Assembly: GCF_004154955.1 (NCBI RefSeq)
Contig: NZ_CP011524.1
Location: 2,542,001-2,606,000, forward strand
Reading direction: 5' to 3'
From: Intestinimonas butyriciproducens
GTDB lineage: Bacteria > Bacillota > Clostridia > Oscillospirales > Oscillospiraceae
Length of the DNA stretch: 64,000 bases
Shown: piece after piece, positions 23,276 to 31,843 of the stretch
Layout: each line of letters opens with the position of its first letter
Numbering within the stretch: the stretch's first letter is position 1
Made by a program: the position numbers and the translations under genes
Notes under the pieces: model-generated
The model's input: only the letters and a program-made list of their open reading frames with translations
Database searches by the model: none
What the model was told of the DNA's origin: nothing

Positions 23276-26032
23276 TTGGCATACGTAACGGTCCCGAAGG
23301 ACCTGACAAAAATCAAAAGCAAGATGCTGTTCGGCCTGACGAAGCGGCAGCTTGTGTGTTTCGGATCGGCGGCGCTTGTTGGAGTGCCGCTTTTCTTTTT
23401 GAGCAAGGGCAGCATGGGCACGACGCCGGCGGCGCTGTGCATGATCCTTGTCATGCTGCCCTTTTTCCTGTTCGCCCTGTATGAGAAGAACGGGCAGACC
23501 CCGGAGGCGCTGCTGGGTAATCTGATCCAGTGCAAATTCACCCGTCCGAAAAAGCGTGTCTATCAGACAAATAACGCCTATTCCGCTTTGGAAAAGCAGG
23601 CGGAGCTGGAGCGGACGGTGGGGCGGATCGCCTCCGGCGCTGGGAAAAGAGGCAAGGGCCGGCGCAGGCTCACCCGGCAGGAGCGAAAGCAGATCGAGGC
23701 CGTCATCCGGCAGGCCAGGGGGGACGGCAAGAATCACACCGTACAGGCAAGCCTCCCCTTCCGCAATATGCACCCGGACGGCCTGTGCCGTCTGGACGAC
23801 CGGCATTTTTCCAAAACCATCGCCTACGCCGACGTCAGCTACCGTCTGGCGGGGCCGGACGATCAGCGGGATATCTTTGAACGCCTCTGCGACTTCTATA
23901 ACGGCTATGACCCCTCCATCGGCGTGCAAATGACCCTGAGCAGCAGCCACAAGGCCGGCGGTGGGGACCTGTTCCGCATGGCGGCCCAGGGGGACGATCT
24001 GGACGGGATCCGCGCCGAGGCCTCCGGTATCCTGCAAACGCAGTATGAGCGCGGCAGCAACGGCTATGTGAAAAGCAAGTATGTCACGCTGACCATCGAG
24101 GCGGAGAGCGTCCAGGCGGCGCGGGCAAGGTTTTCTCGGATCGAGGCGGACACCCTGAACCGCTTCAAGGTCATGGGTGCGGCGGCAAAGGTGCTGGACG
24201 GCAAGGAGCGGCTGGCGCTGCTGCACGGCCTCCTCCATCCCAGAGGGGAGCCCTTCGCCTTTGAATGGGACTGGCTGGCGCCCTCCGGCCTGTCCGTAAA
24301 GGATTTTATCGCGCCTTCCTCCTTCGAGTTTGGGGAGACACGGCGCTTCCGCATGGGCGAAATGTACGGCGCGGTGTCCTTCTTGCAGATATTGGCCCCG
24401 GAGATCCAGGACCGTATCCTCACGGATTTCATGGATGTGGAGGGAAACCTTCTCGTCACCATGCACGTCCGCGGCATCAATCAGAACGAGGCCATCAAGA
24501 TGGTCAAGCGCAAGATCACCGATCTGGACGCCATGAAGATCCAGGAGCAGAAGAAGGCCGCCCGCAGCGGCTACGATCTGGATATCCTCCCCTCCGACCT
24601 CTCCACCTACGGCGGCGCGGCGAAAAATCTCTTGCAGGATTTACAGAGCCGCAACGAGCGAATGTTCAATATGACCTTCCTCATGCTGCATCTGGCGCCC
24701 ACGAAGCAAAAGCTGGAGATCGCCGTTTCCCAGTCTGCCAGCGTCGCCCAGACCCATAACTGCATCCTGACCCGGCTGGACTTCCAGCAGGAGGACGGGC
24801 TGATGTCCTCGCTGCCGCTGGGCCTTAACCGTATCCAAATCGAACGCAGCCTCACCACTTCGGCGCTGGCGGTATTCGTCCCCTTTGTGACCCAGGAGCT
24901 CTTTATGGGCGGGGACGCCATGTATTACGGGCTCAACGCCCTGTCCGGCAACATGATCCTGCTGGATCGCAAGCAGTCCCGATGCCCCAACGGCCTTGTG
25001 TTCGGCACGCCGGGCAGCGGCAAGTCCATGAGCTGTAAGCGGGAGATCACCTATGTCATGCTGACCACGAAGGATAATGTCATCATCTGTGACCCGGAGG
25101 ACGAGTATTCCCCGCTGGTGAACCGGCTGGGCGGTCAGGTGATCCGGCTTTCCCCCAACAGCCGAGACTATGTGAATCCCCTGGATATCAACCTCAATTA
25201 CAGCGAGGAAGAAAACCCGCTGGCGCTGAAAAGCGATTTCGTGCTGTCCTTCTGTGAGCTCATCATGGGCAGCAAGACAGGGCTGGAGGCCATCGAGAAA
25301 ACCGTCATCGACCGTGCCGTGCAGAAGATCTATCAGCCGTACTTCGCAGACCCCCGGCCGGAGAATATGCCGATCCTCTCCGATCTCATGGCAGCCCTCA
25401 CCGCCCAGCATATCCCGGAGGCGGACCGTGTGGCCCAGGCGCTTGACCTGTATGTGAACGGCTCTCTCAACTTCTTTAACCACCGTACCACCGTGGATAT
25501 CCGCAACCGCCTTGTCTGCTTCGATATCAAGGGGCTTGGCAAGAACCTGAAAAAGCCGGGGATGCTCATTGTCCAGGACGCGGTGTGGAACACCGTCACG
25601 GTGAACCGCTCCATTGGGCGGGCCACCTGGTATTTCGTGGACGAATTCCATTTGCTTTTGAAGGAGGAACAGACGGCGGCGTACAGCGCCGAGATCTGGA
25701 AGCGCTTCCGCAAATGGGGCGGCGTCCCGACCGGGGCAACGCAGAACCCGAAGGACCTGCTGCACAGCCCGGAGATCGAAAACATTCTGGAAAACAGCGA
25801 TTTTATCTATTTGCTGAACCTCTCCGCGGGCGACCGCAAGCTGATGACGGAGCGGCTGAACATCTCCGCCGAGCAGCTTGCCTATGTGACCAACGCGGAC
25901 CCCGGCAGCGGCCTTCTGTTCTTCCAAAATGTGATCCTGCCCTTCAAGGACGAGTTTCCCAAGACCACCGAGCTATACAGACTTCTCACGACAAAGCCCA
26001 GCGAGGTTTCCCACGACGGGCAAACCGGATAA
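23276..26032 (+). CDS. PrgI-VirB4 fusion: conjugal transfer ATPase
   Basis: A 918-residue protein joining two normally separate genes. Residues 1-115 match PrgI (AYVTVPKDLTKIKSKMLFGLTKRQLVCFG, two membrane helices, then IQCKFTRPKKRVYQTNNAYSALEKQ). A short basic linker leads at about residue 127 to a VirB4/TraE-type ATPase beginning LTRQERKQIEAVIRQA. Its Walker A is FGTPGSGKSMSC near residue 580 and its Walker B is TWYFVDEFHLLLKE, with GATQNPKDLL after it. The start is TTG, nine bases after AAAGGA, four bases after the MT-A70 stop. VirB4 energises assembly of the transfer channel. Confidence 0.92.
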   Translation: MAYVTVPKDLTKIKSKMLFGLTKRQLVCFGSAALVGVPLFFLSKGSMGTTPAALCMILVMLPFFLFALYEKNGQTPEALLGNLIQCKFTRPKKRVYQTNNAYSALEKQAELERTVGRIASGAGKRGKGRRRLTRQERKQIEAVIRQARGDGKNHTVQASLPFRNMHPDGLCRLDDRHFSKTIAYADVSYRLAGPDDQRDIFERLCDFYNGYDPSIGVQMTLSSSHKAGGGDLFRMAAQGDDLDGIRAEASGILQTQYERGSNGYVKSKYVTLTIEAESVQAARARFSRIEADTLNRFKVMGAAAKVLDGKERLALLHGLLHPRGEPFAFEWDWLAPSGLSVKDFIAPSSFEFGETRRFRMGEMYGAVSFLQILAPEIQDRILTDFMDVEGNLLVTMHVRGINQNEAIKMVKRKITDLDAMKIQEQKKAARSGYDLDILPSDLSTYGGAAKNLLQDLQSRNERMFNMTFLMLHLAPTKQKLEIAVSQSASVAQTHNCILTRLDFQQEDGLMSSLPLGLNRIQIERSLTTSALAVFVPFVTQELFMGGDAMYYGLNALSGNMILLDRKQSRCPNGLVFGTPGSGKSMSCKREITYVMLTTKDNVIICDPEDEYSPLVNRLGGQVIRLSPNSRDYVNPLDINLNYSEEENPLALKSDFVLSFCELIMGSKTGLEAIEKTVIDRAVQKIYQPYFADPRPENMPILSDLMAALTAQHIPEADRVAQALDLYVNGSLNFFNHRTTVDIRNRLVCFDIKGLGKNLKKPGMLIVQDAVWNTVTVNRSIGRATWYFVDEFHLLLKEEQTAAYSAEIWKRFRKWGGVPTGATQNPKDLLHSPEIENILENSDFIYLLNLSAGDRKLMTERLNISAEQLAYVTNADPGSGLLFFQNVILPFKDEFPKTTELYRLLTTKPSEVSHDGQTG

Positions 26033-26051
26033 GGAAAGGATGGGACAAGAT

Positions 26052-26729
26052 ATGAAATATGTGATCGACAGCAAGGTATATGAAAACCACATCAATGATG
26101 AGGTACATCTGTACGGCCTGCTCCACCAGCTCGCCTTCCTGGCGGGAAAGGCGAAGGACGAGAAGGATCTGGATAATCTGGCCGAGACGGCAAAGCTCTA
26201 CGGAGAGATCGCGGAGGAAAAGTTTTCCGCCTGGCGTATCCCCGGCCGCTATCTGGTGTTTGGGGACAGGAAGGACCTTGCGGAGCTGAAGGCGGCGGAG
26301 CTCACGCCCTTGACCGCCGTGCTGAAAGAGCACGACGCAAAAATCAGGGAAAAGCAGCGCGCCGCCACCGCCGATGATCCCGCCTACATCATTTCCGGCG
26401 GCGCCTTCCGTATGCTGGTGGGCGATCTCTTTGACCTGCTGGCACAGTACAGCTTTCTCCGCAACCGTGTTCTGGAAGTGAAAACGGAGCGGCAGCTTGC
26501 ACGGCTGCAAAAGAATCTCTCCGGCGAGAATCCGTGCATCCGAAGGATGTACCGCAGGTGGGGCTTTGCGGAGGATCAGGGTGTCACCTGCTATGACATT
26601 CTGGAGGCAACGCTGCGGCGCAGGCACCTGACGCCCTATGACCCGGAGGAAGCGGCGGAGGACGGCATCGGCTGCGGCCGCTGCTGCGCCCTCTGCGGAG
26701 ATCATTCCTGCGAGGACGACTATGACTGA
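26052..26729 (+). CDS. Element-encoded protein of unknown function, Cys-rich C-terminus
   Basis: A 225-residue protein that I do not recognise by function. Most of it is charged and helical (AFLAGKAKDEKDLDNLAETAKLYGEIAEEKF). The middle has a compact region (RYLVFGDRKDLAELKAAELTPL) and the end is cysteine-rich (GCGRCCALCGDHSCEDD), a possible metal site. There is no signal or membrane segment. The start at 26052 uses AAAGGA 11 bases upstream, rather than the ATG touching it at 26040. It overlaps the cytosine methyltransferase gene by eight bases. Confidence 0.75.
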   Translation: MKYVIDSKVYENHINDEVHLYGLLHQLAFLAGKAKDEKDLDNLAETAKLYGEIAEEKFSAWRIPGRYLVFGDRKDLAELKAAELTPLTAVLKEHDAKIREKQRAATADDPAYIISGGAFRMLVGDLFDLLAQYSFLRNRVLEVKTERQLARLQKNLSGENPCIRRMYRRWGFAEDQGVTCYDILEATLRRRHLTPYDPEEAAEDGIGCGRCCALCGDHSCEDDYD

Positions 26730-27744
26730 GCTGACCCATGTGAGCCTGTTTTCCGGCATCGGCGGGCTTGACCTGGCGGCGGAGGCGGCGGGCTTCCGCA
26801 CCGTCTGCCAATGCGAGTGGGCGGACTATCCCTATTCCGTTCTGGAAAAGCACTGGCCGGAGGTGCCGAGATTCCGGGATATCACAACTTTTACGAAGGA
26901 GGCGTTTTTTGAAAAAACAGGACTTGAAACCGTTACCGTTATCTCAGGCGGATTTCCCTGCCAGCCCTTCTCCACCGCGGGACAGCGAAGGGGCTTTGCG
27001 GATGAACGCTACCTGTGGCCGGAAATGTGCCGCGTTATTACCGAGCTGCGGCCCCGTTGGGTGCTTGGGGAAAATGTTGCTGGCTTCATCAATCTGGGCC
27101 TCGACAAAACGATCTTTGACCTGGCAAAAGCGGGATACGCTGTTCTCCCATTCGTATTTCCGGCTTGCGGTGTCGGCGCATGGCATGAGCGCCAGCGAAC
27201 TTTTATCGTCGCGGCTGATGTTTCCCACGCCCCTTGCCTCCGACAAGAACACCTGCAGGGACGCGGCCAACCTGGATGTGTACCTCTCCGACAACGGGAT
27301 CTTCCGCAAGGTGAACCGGAACGGGGCCATCTGGAGCCTGAGCCTGTCGGCGGCGGTGTTCTATCTGACCCCGGCAGCGTCGGAGGGCTACCGCTCCACG
27401 CTGAAACCGGCGGCGTTTCGCAACAGCGCCCCGTCTGCCAACCTGTCATCCCAGGTGATCCGGCAGGAGCAGCCGCTATCCGAGACGGCGGCGCTGAACC
27501 CGGACTGGGTGGAATGGCTCATGGGCTTCCCCCGGAAATGGACGGACGTATCCTCTGGGCCGCCGAGCCGGATGGCGTCCCCCGTATCACCGAAAACACC
27601 GCGGATCGCGCCCTACGGCTGAAAACCCTGGGCAACGCGGTCTGCCCGCCCCAGGCATATCCCATTTTCAAGTATATCTCCATGATCGAGACGGGCGAGT
27701 GCGTGAGCATTTGCCCCTACGGAAAGGCAGGTGGTGACGCATGA
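26722..27744 (+). CDS. DNA cytosine-5 methyltransferase, reading frame switches in the target-recognition region
   Basis: Methylates cytosine in DNA, probably for restriction evasion. In the first frame the 5' half has all N-terminal C5 motifs: LFSGIGGLDLAAEAAGF (I), ISGGFPCQPFSTAGQRRG (IV, catalytic Cys), GENVAGF (VI) and RQRTFIV (VIII). The last 60 codons give ITENTADRALRLKTLGNAV (X). The middle, about 27,218-27,545, is coded one base over: there the reading MFPTPLASDK...LNPDWVEWLMGFPRKWTD is family-like and has 91% GC at third positions, against 49% for the continuous frame. The continuous frame has no stop, so a 340-residue product would still form, but with a nonsense target-recognition domain. 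It could be a decayed gene, a frameshifting gene or an assembly error. Confidence 0.75.
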   Translation: MTELTHVSLFSGIGGLDLAAEAAGFRTVCQCEWADYPYSVLEKHWPEVPRFRDITTFTKEAFFEKTGLETVTVISGGFPCQPFSTAGQRRGFADERYLWPEMCRVITELRPRWVLGENVAGFINLGLDKTIFDLAKAGYAVLPFVFPACGVGAWHERQRTFIVAADVSHAPCLRQEHLQGRGQPGCVPLRQRDLPQGEPERGHLEPEPVGGGVLSDPGSVGGLPLHAETGGVSQQRPVCQPVIPGDPAGAAAIRDGGAEPGLGGMAHGLPPEMDGRILWAAEPDGVPRITENTADRALRLKTLGNAVCPPQAYPIFKYISMIETGECVSICPYGKAGGDA

Positions 27745-29732
27745 AGGAATGGAAGGCCTCCGAGAAGGAGGCGCAGAAGATGACCCGTGACGGGGCCATT
27801 TCCGTCAACATGGTCACAGGCGAGGCGAGCCATGTTTCAGACCGTGCGCCGGAGCAGGACTATTCCCCCTCCGGCGATTCCACGGCGCTGGCGAGGACTG
27901 CCCTCCACCATCTGGACGACCGGCGCGTCCGGAAGTCTCAGAAGAAAAAGCGGCGGAACCGCCGCAAAGCCTACCGGGAGGGTACGGCGGCAAATAGCCG
28001 TCCATCCTCCCGTTTGCAATTCACCGAGGAGGAACGCGCCGCGCCGGAGCTGCAAAAGGCGATCCGCAAATCCGACAAGGCGGCGGATAAGCTGGACGCA
28101 GCAAGGGCCGCCATCCCCAAAAAGCGCGTCCTGGGCACGGAGCGTGTCTTTGACGAGGCTTCCGGCGCCGGGCGTACAAGACTGGTATTCCATGAGACGG
28201 ATAAGTTGGCTTCGATCCGGCAGCCGGGGCCGAACCCGCTGGCGCGGCCTTTGCAGGAGGTCGCCCACGTCGCCCACGCCAAGGTGCGGGAGGTGGAGCA
28301 GGAGAACTCCGGCGTGGCCGCAGGCCATCTCACCGAGCGCGGCATGGAAAAGGCCGTGGGCTATGGGAACCGCAAGCTGCAAAACTGGCGGGCGGAGCGG
28401 CAGGTGAAGCCCTGGCGGGACGCGGCAAAGGCGGAGCAGGCGGCGGTCAGGGCCAACGCGGAGGCACTTTACCAAAAGGCGCTCCATGATAACCCCCAGC
28501 TTGCGTCCGGCAGCCCTATCTCCCGCATCTGGCGGAAGAAGCGGATGCAGCGGCAGTACGCGGCGGCCTACCGGGCGTCGCGCGGCGCGGAGGGTGCAAA
28601 GGCGGCGGCACAGACGGCAGCCAAGAGCGCAAAGAAGGGCGCGGAGGCAGCGAAGAAGGCCGGCGAGTTCATAGCCCGGCACAAAAAGGCGTTCCTTATC
28701 ATCGGCGGGATCGGCCTTGTGCTGGTGCTGCTGCTGGGCCTGCTGCAATCCTGCTCCTCCATGTTCGGCGGTGGCGTGTCCAACATTGTGGCCTCATCTT
28801 ATCTCTCCGAGGATGCTGACCTGCTGGCGGCGGAGGCCGCCTACTGCGCCAAGGAGGACGAGCTGCGGCGGTATCTGGACACCTATGAGCAGACCCACGA
28901 CTATGACGAGTATCACTATGATCTGGACGAGATCGAGCACGATCCCTATGTGCTGCTGTCCATCCTGTCGGCGCTCCATGAGGGGACCTTCACCATAGAC
29001 CAGGTGCAGGGCGACCTTCAAATGCTGTTTGACCGGCAATATATCCTCACCGAGACGGTGGAGGTGGAGCGGCGGTACTACATCGAGACGGATACCTGGA
29101 CGGACGAGGAGGGCAACACCCATACGGAGAGCTACCGGGTCTATTACGATTATTATATCTGCACCGTGAAGCTGGAAAACTTCGACCTCTCCCATCTGCC
29201 GGTCTACATGATGGATCAGGAGACGCTTTCCATGTACGCCGTGTATATGTCCACCCTGGGCAACCGCCCCGACCTGTTCCCGTCCTCCGGCTATGTTCCC
29301 AAGTATGTGACCAACCCGCCCGCCAAGTATGAGATCCCGGCGGAGTACCTGTCCGACGAGCGCTTTGCCATGCTGATTACAGAGGCGGAGAAGTATCTGG
29401 GCTTCCCCTATGTCTGGGGCGGCAGCAGCCCTTCCACCTCCTTTGATTGCAGCGGCTTTGTCAGCTATGTCCTGACCAACAGCGGCCTGTGCGATACCGG
29501 GCGGCTGGGGGCGCAGGGCCTCTACAACATTTCCACGCCGGTATCCGAGCCGCGGCCGGGGGATCTGGTGTTCTTTGTGGGCACCTACGACACGCCGGGG
29601 GTCAGCCATGTGGGCTTTTATGTGGGGGACGGGATGCTCCTGCACTGCGGGGATCCCATCCAGTACACCAGTCTCAACTCGAATTACTGGCAATCCCACC
29701 TTTATGCCTACGGCAGACCGCCGTACAACTGA
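27741..29732 (+). CDS. NlpC/P60 (C40) cell-wall hydrolase of the transfer system (CD1108-like)
   Basis: A 663-residue protein that should open the peptidoglycan for the conjugation channel (VirB1-like role). Residues 1-310 are a very basic, repeat-rich cytosolic region. A single transmembrane helix follows (AFLIIGGIGLVLVLLLGLLQSC, about 317-338). A central acidic domain leads to a C-terminal NlpC/P60 domain with the catalytic cysteine in TSFDCSGFVSYVL and histidine in VSHVGFYVG, then MLLHCGDP. The ATG overlaps the methyltransferase stop (ATGA). The long basic N-terminus may touch DNA or VirB4 (inference). Confidence 0.88.
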   Translation: MKEWKASEKEAQKMTRDGAISVNMVTGEASHVSDRAPEQDYSPSGDSTALARTALHHLDDRRVRKSQKKKRRNRRKAYREGTAANSRPSSRLQFTEEERAAPELQKAIRKSDKAADKLDAARAAIPKKRVLGTERVFDEASGAGRTRLVFHETDKLASIRQPGPNPLARPLQEVAHVAHAKVREVEQENSGVAAGHLTERGMEKAVGYGNRKLQNWRAERQVKPWRDAAKAEQAAVRANAEALYQKALHDNPQLASGSPISRIWRKKRMQRQYAAAYRASRGAEGAKAAAQTAAKSAKKGAEAAKKAGEFIARHKKAFLIIGGIGLVLVLLLGLLQSCSSMFGGGVSNIVASSYLSEDADLLAAEAAYCAKEDELRRYLDTYEQTHDYDEYHYDLDEIEHDPYVLLSILSALHEGTFTIDQVQGDLQMLFDRQYILTETVEVERRYYIETDTWTDEEGNTHTESYRVYYDYYICTVKLENFDLSHLPVYMMDQETLSMYAVYMSTLGNRPDLFPSSGYVPKYVTNPPAKYEIPAEYLSDERFAMLITEAEKYLGFPYVWGGSSPSTSFDCSGFVSYVLTNSGLCDTGRLGAQGLYNISTPVSEPRPGDLVFFVGTYDTPGVSHVGFYVGDGMLLHCGDPIQYTSLNSNYWQSHLYAYGRPPYN

Positions 29733-29746
29733 TGGAGGCGGAGCCG

Positions 29747-30190
29747 ATGCTGACTGTAAAACCGATGCCCCTTGCCGATGCGAACGGCTTTGTCGCAGAG
29801 CACCACCGCCACCATAAGCCGGTGCGAGGGCATAAGTTTTCCCTGGGCTGCATGGCGAACGGCCATCTGGTGGGCGTCGCCATCGTGGGGCGGCCGGTGA
29901 GCCGATACCTGGACGATGGGCTGACCCTGGAGGTCAACCGCCTCTGCACGGACGGGACAAAAAACGCTTGCAGCTTCCTCTATGGCGCGGCGGCGCGGGC
30001 GGCGAAGGTCCTGGGCTACCATAGGATCGTCACCTACATTCTGGACACGGAGAGCGGCGTCAGCCTCCGTGCCTCCGGCTGGCGATGCGCGGGGCTGGCG
30101 GGCGGACGGGAGTGGACCGGCAAGCGCCGCCCGCCCGAACCGCTGTATCCGGCACAAATGAAATACCGATACGAAAAGGCTTTGAGATGA
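29747..30190 (+). CDS. XF1762 family protein (phage/element-type, acetyltransferase-like)
   Basis: A 147-residue protein of a family common in phages and conjugative elements, with conserved EHHRHHKPVRGHKFSLGC, VAIVGRPVSRYLDDG, LEVNRLCTDGTKNACSFLYGAA and YILDTESGVSLRASGW. The fold looks GNAT-like and a modification role is suspected, but no activity is established as far as I know. The start at 29747 has GGAGG eight bases upstream; ATG 29732 overlaps the previous stop without a site. It precedes the broken PAPS-reductase-like gene. Confidence 0.85.
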   Translation: MLTVKPMPLADANGFVAEHHRHHKPVRGHKFSLGCMANGHLVGVAIVGRPVSRYLDDGLTLEVNRLCTDGTKNACSFLYGAAARAAKVLGYHRIVTYILDTESGVSLRASGWRCAGLAGGREWTGKRRPPEPLYPAQMKYRYEKALR

Positions 30191-30199
30191 GGTGAGCAT

Positions 30200-30908
30200 A
30201 TCAATATTGTTTCCTATGGCGGCGGTGCGAACAGCACCGCCCTTCTCGTTGGGCTGCACCAGCACCGTATCCCTGTTGACCTGATCCTGTTTGCGGATAC
30301 GGGCGGTGAGCATCCCCATACCTACGCCTATCTGGATATTATGGATCGCTGGCTGAAGGATCACGGTATGCCGGAGATCACACGGGTCTATAAGACCACG
30401 AAGGACGGCAGGCGGCTGACCTTGGAGGATGAATGTCTGAAAAGCGGTACGCTGCCCTCTATCGCCTACGGCTTCAAGCGGTGTTCTCTGAAACACAAGA
30501 TCGGACCGCAGGAAAAGTTCTGCAACAACTATCCTCCATGCCATGAGGTTTGGGCCGGCGGGAAAAAGGTGGTCAAGTTCATCGGCTATGACGCTGGCGA
30601 GCACTATCGCAGCGACAAGATCCTTCTGCGTGATCTGGCAGACCCAAAGTACAGCAAATGGTATCCCCTGATGGAATGGGGCTGGGACCGGGAGGCGTGT
30701 GTCCGGGCAATCGAGGCAGCGGGCCTGCCCCAGTATGCGGGCGGAGGAGATCATCGACCTGCGGGAGCGTTACCCGGATCTGTTCCGGCGCGCGCTGGCA
30801 TTGGAGGATAACGCACGGGCCAACCTGAAAACCGTTCGGGGGCTTGGGCGCAATTATTCATGGAAAGAACGATTTGGAAAGGAGCAATGCAATCATGGCA
30901 ACGACTGA
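30200..30908 (+). pseudogene. PAPS-reductase-like (adenine nucleotide alpha hydrolase) gene, frame broken
   Basis: The coding signal starts INIVSYGGGANSTALLVGL (PP-loop of the PAPS reductase/DndC-like superfamily) and runs to AGLPQ near 30,732. It then resumes one base over as CPSMRAEEIIDLRERYPDLFRRALALEDNARANLKTVRGLGRNYSW, ending at 30,908. In relatives a short segment with a CxxC pair lies between these parts; here it is missing at a repeated CTGCCCCAG word. The natural start position reads ATC, not ATG, six bases after GAGGTG. The gene is therefore probably inactive. Such phage-type enzymes are suspected of nucleotide or DNA sulfur chemistry; function unproven. Confidence 0.75.
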
Positions 30909-31152
30909 GAAGATCCGCAAGGATATTGAGAAAACGAGGGAAAAGATCGCCGAGCAGCAGAAGCGTCTCCGCGCGCTGGAAGCCCAGCTCACGGAGGAGG
31001 AGAACCTGGAGATCGTCCGCATGGTGAAGGCTGTCCGCATGGACAACAGGGAACTCACCGCCTTCCTGCGCGCCTACGCCAGCGGCATGATCTCCCTGCC
31101 GGACGGGCTGATGGAGACGGAGGAAAGCGAGGGTGCGGAAGATGAAGCGTAA
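30895..31152 (+). CDS. DUF4315 family small coiled-coil protein
   Basis: An 85-residue helical protein. The N-terminal half is a coiled coil ([36 protein letters not shown]) and the rest matches DUF4315 ([13 protein letters not shown]). It lies between the cell-wall hydrolase cassette and the DUF4366 gene, as in many clostridial elements. AAAGGAG lies ten bases before the ATG. Its role in transfer is unknown. Confidence 0.85.
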   Translation: MATTEKIRKDIEKTREKIAEQQKRLRALEAQLTEEENLEIVRMVKAVRMDNRELTAFLRAYASGMISLPDGLMETEESEGAEDEA

Positions 31153-31843
31153 CAGAGCTTTTCGCCGTTTCGCCGCCGTGTTCCTGGCGCTTTTCTGCAT
31201 GGCGGCCACCTCCACCGTGGCCTTCGCAGGCGGCGGGGACGGCGAGCCCTACTACACCGGGGAGGAGACCACGGGCGGCCATGAGCCCCAGCCCCTGACC
31301 CCGGAGGGCAACATGACCCTGGTGGACGATATCGCCGGTGAAAGCGCCGGGGATAAGCAGTTCATCACCGTGGTCACAAAAGGCGGCAACTATTTCTACA
31401 TCATCATCGACCGGGCGGAGGACGGCGAGAACACCGTCCACTTTCTCAACCAGGTAGACGAGCGCAACCTGCTGGCCCTGATGGACGAGGAGACGCCCGC
31501 CGCCCCGGTGTGTACCTGTAAGGAAAAATGCGCGGCCGGCGCGGTGGATACATCCTGTTCTGTCTGCAAGACCAACCTCTCCGAGTGCGCGGGCAGGGAG
31601 AAGGTCAGGGAGCCGGAGCCGGAACCGGAGCAGCCGGAGAAAAAGAGCGGCAGCGGCCTGTTGGCCGCGGTGGCGCTGCTGGCGCTGGCAGGCGGCGGAG
31701 CCTTCGCCTATGTGAAGTTCATCAAGCCGAACCGCAGCAGCGTGAAGGTCAGCGCCGATCCCGACGAGTACGATTTCCCCGACGAGGAGTATATCAACGA
31801 GGACGAGCCTGCGGAGGCTGAAACGGAGGCGGAGCATGAGTAA
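31142..31843 (+). CDS. DUF4366 (CD1107-like) transfer-associated membrane protein
   Basis: A 233-residue protein with a signal peptide ([20 protein letters not shown], cleavage after about residue 30). The external domain carries [23 protein letters not shown] and a Cys cluster (CTCKEKC, CSVC), then a Pro/Glu repeat, one transmembrane helix ([20 protein letters not shown]) and an acidic tail. This is the usual architecture of the CD1107 family beside topoisomerase in such elements. The start at 31142 overlaps DUF4315 by 11 bases. It probably belongs to the envelope part of the transfer channel. Confidence 0.87.
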   Translation: MKRNRAFRRFAAVFLALFCMAATSTVAFAGGGDGEPYYTGEETTGGHEPQPLTPEGNMTLVDDIAGESAGDKQFITVVTKGGNYFYIIIDRAEDGENTVHFLNQVDERNLLALMDEETPAAPVCTCKEKCAAGAVDTSCSVCKTNLSECAGREKVREPEPEPEQPEKKSGSGLLAAVALLALAGGGAFAYVKFIKPNRSSVKVSADPDEYDFPDEEYINEDEPAEAETEAEHE

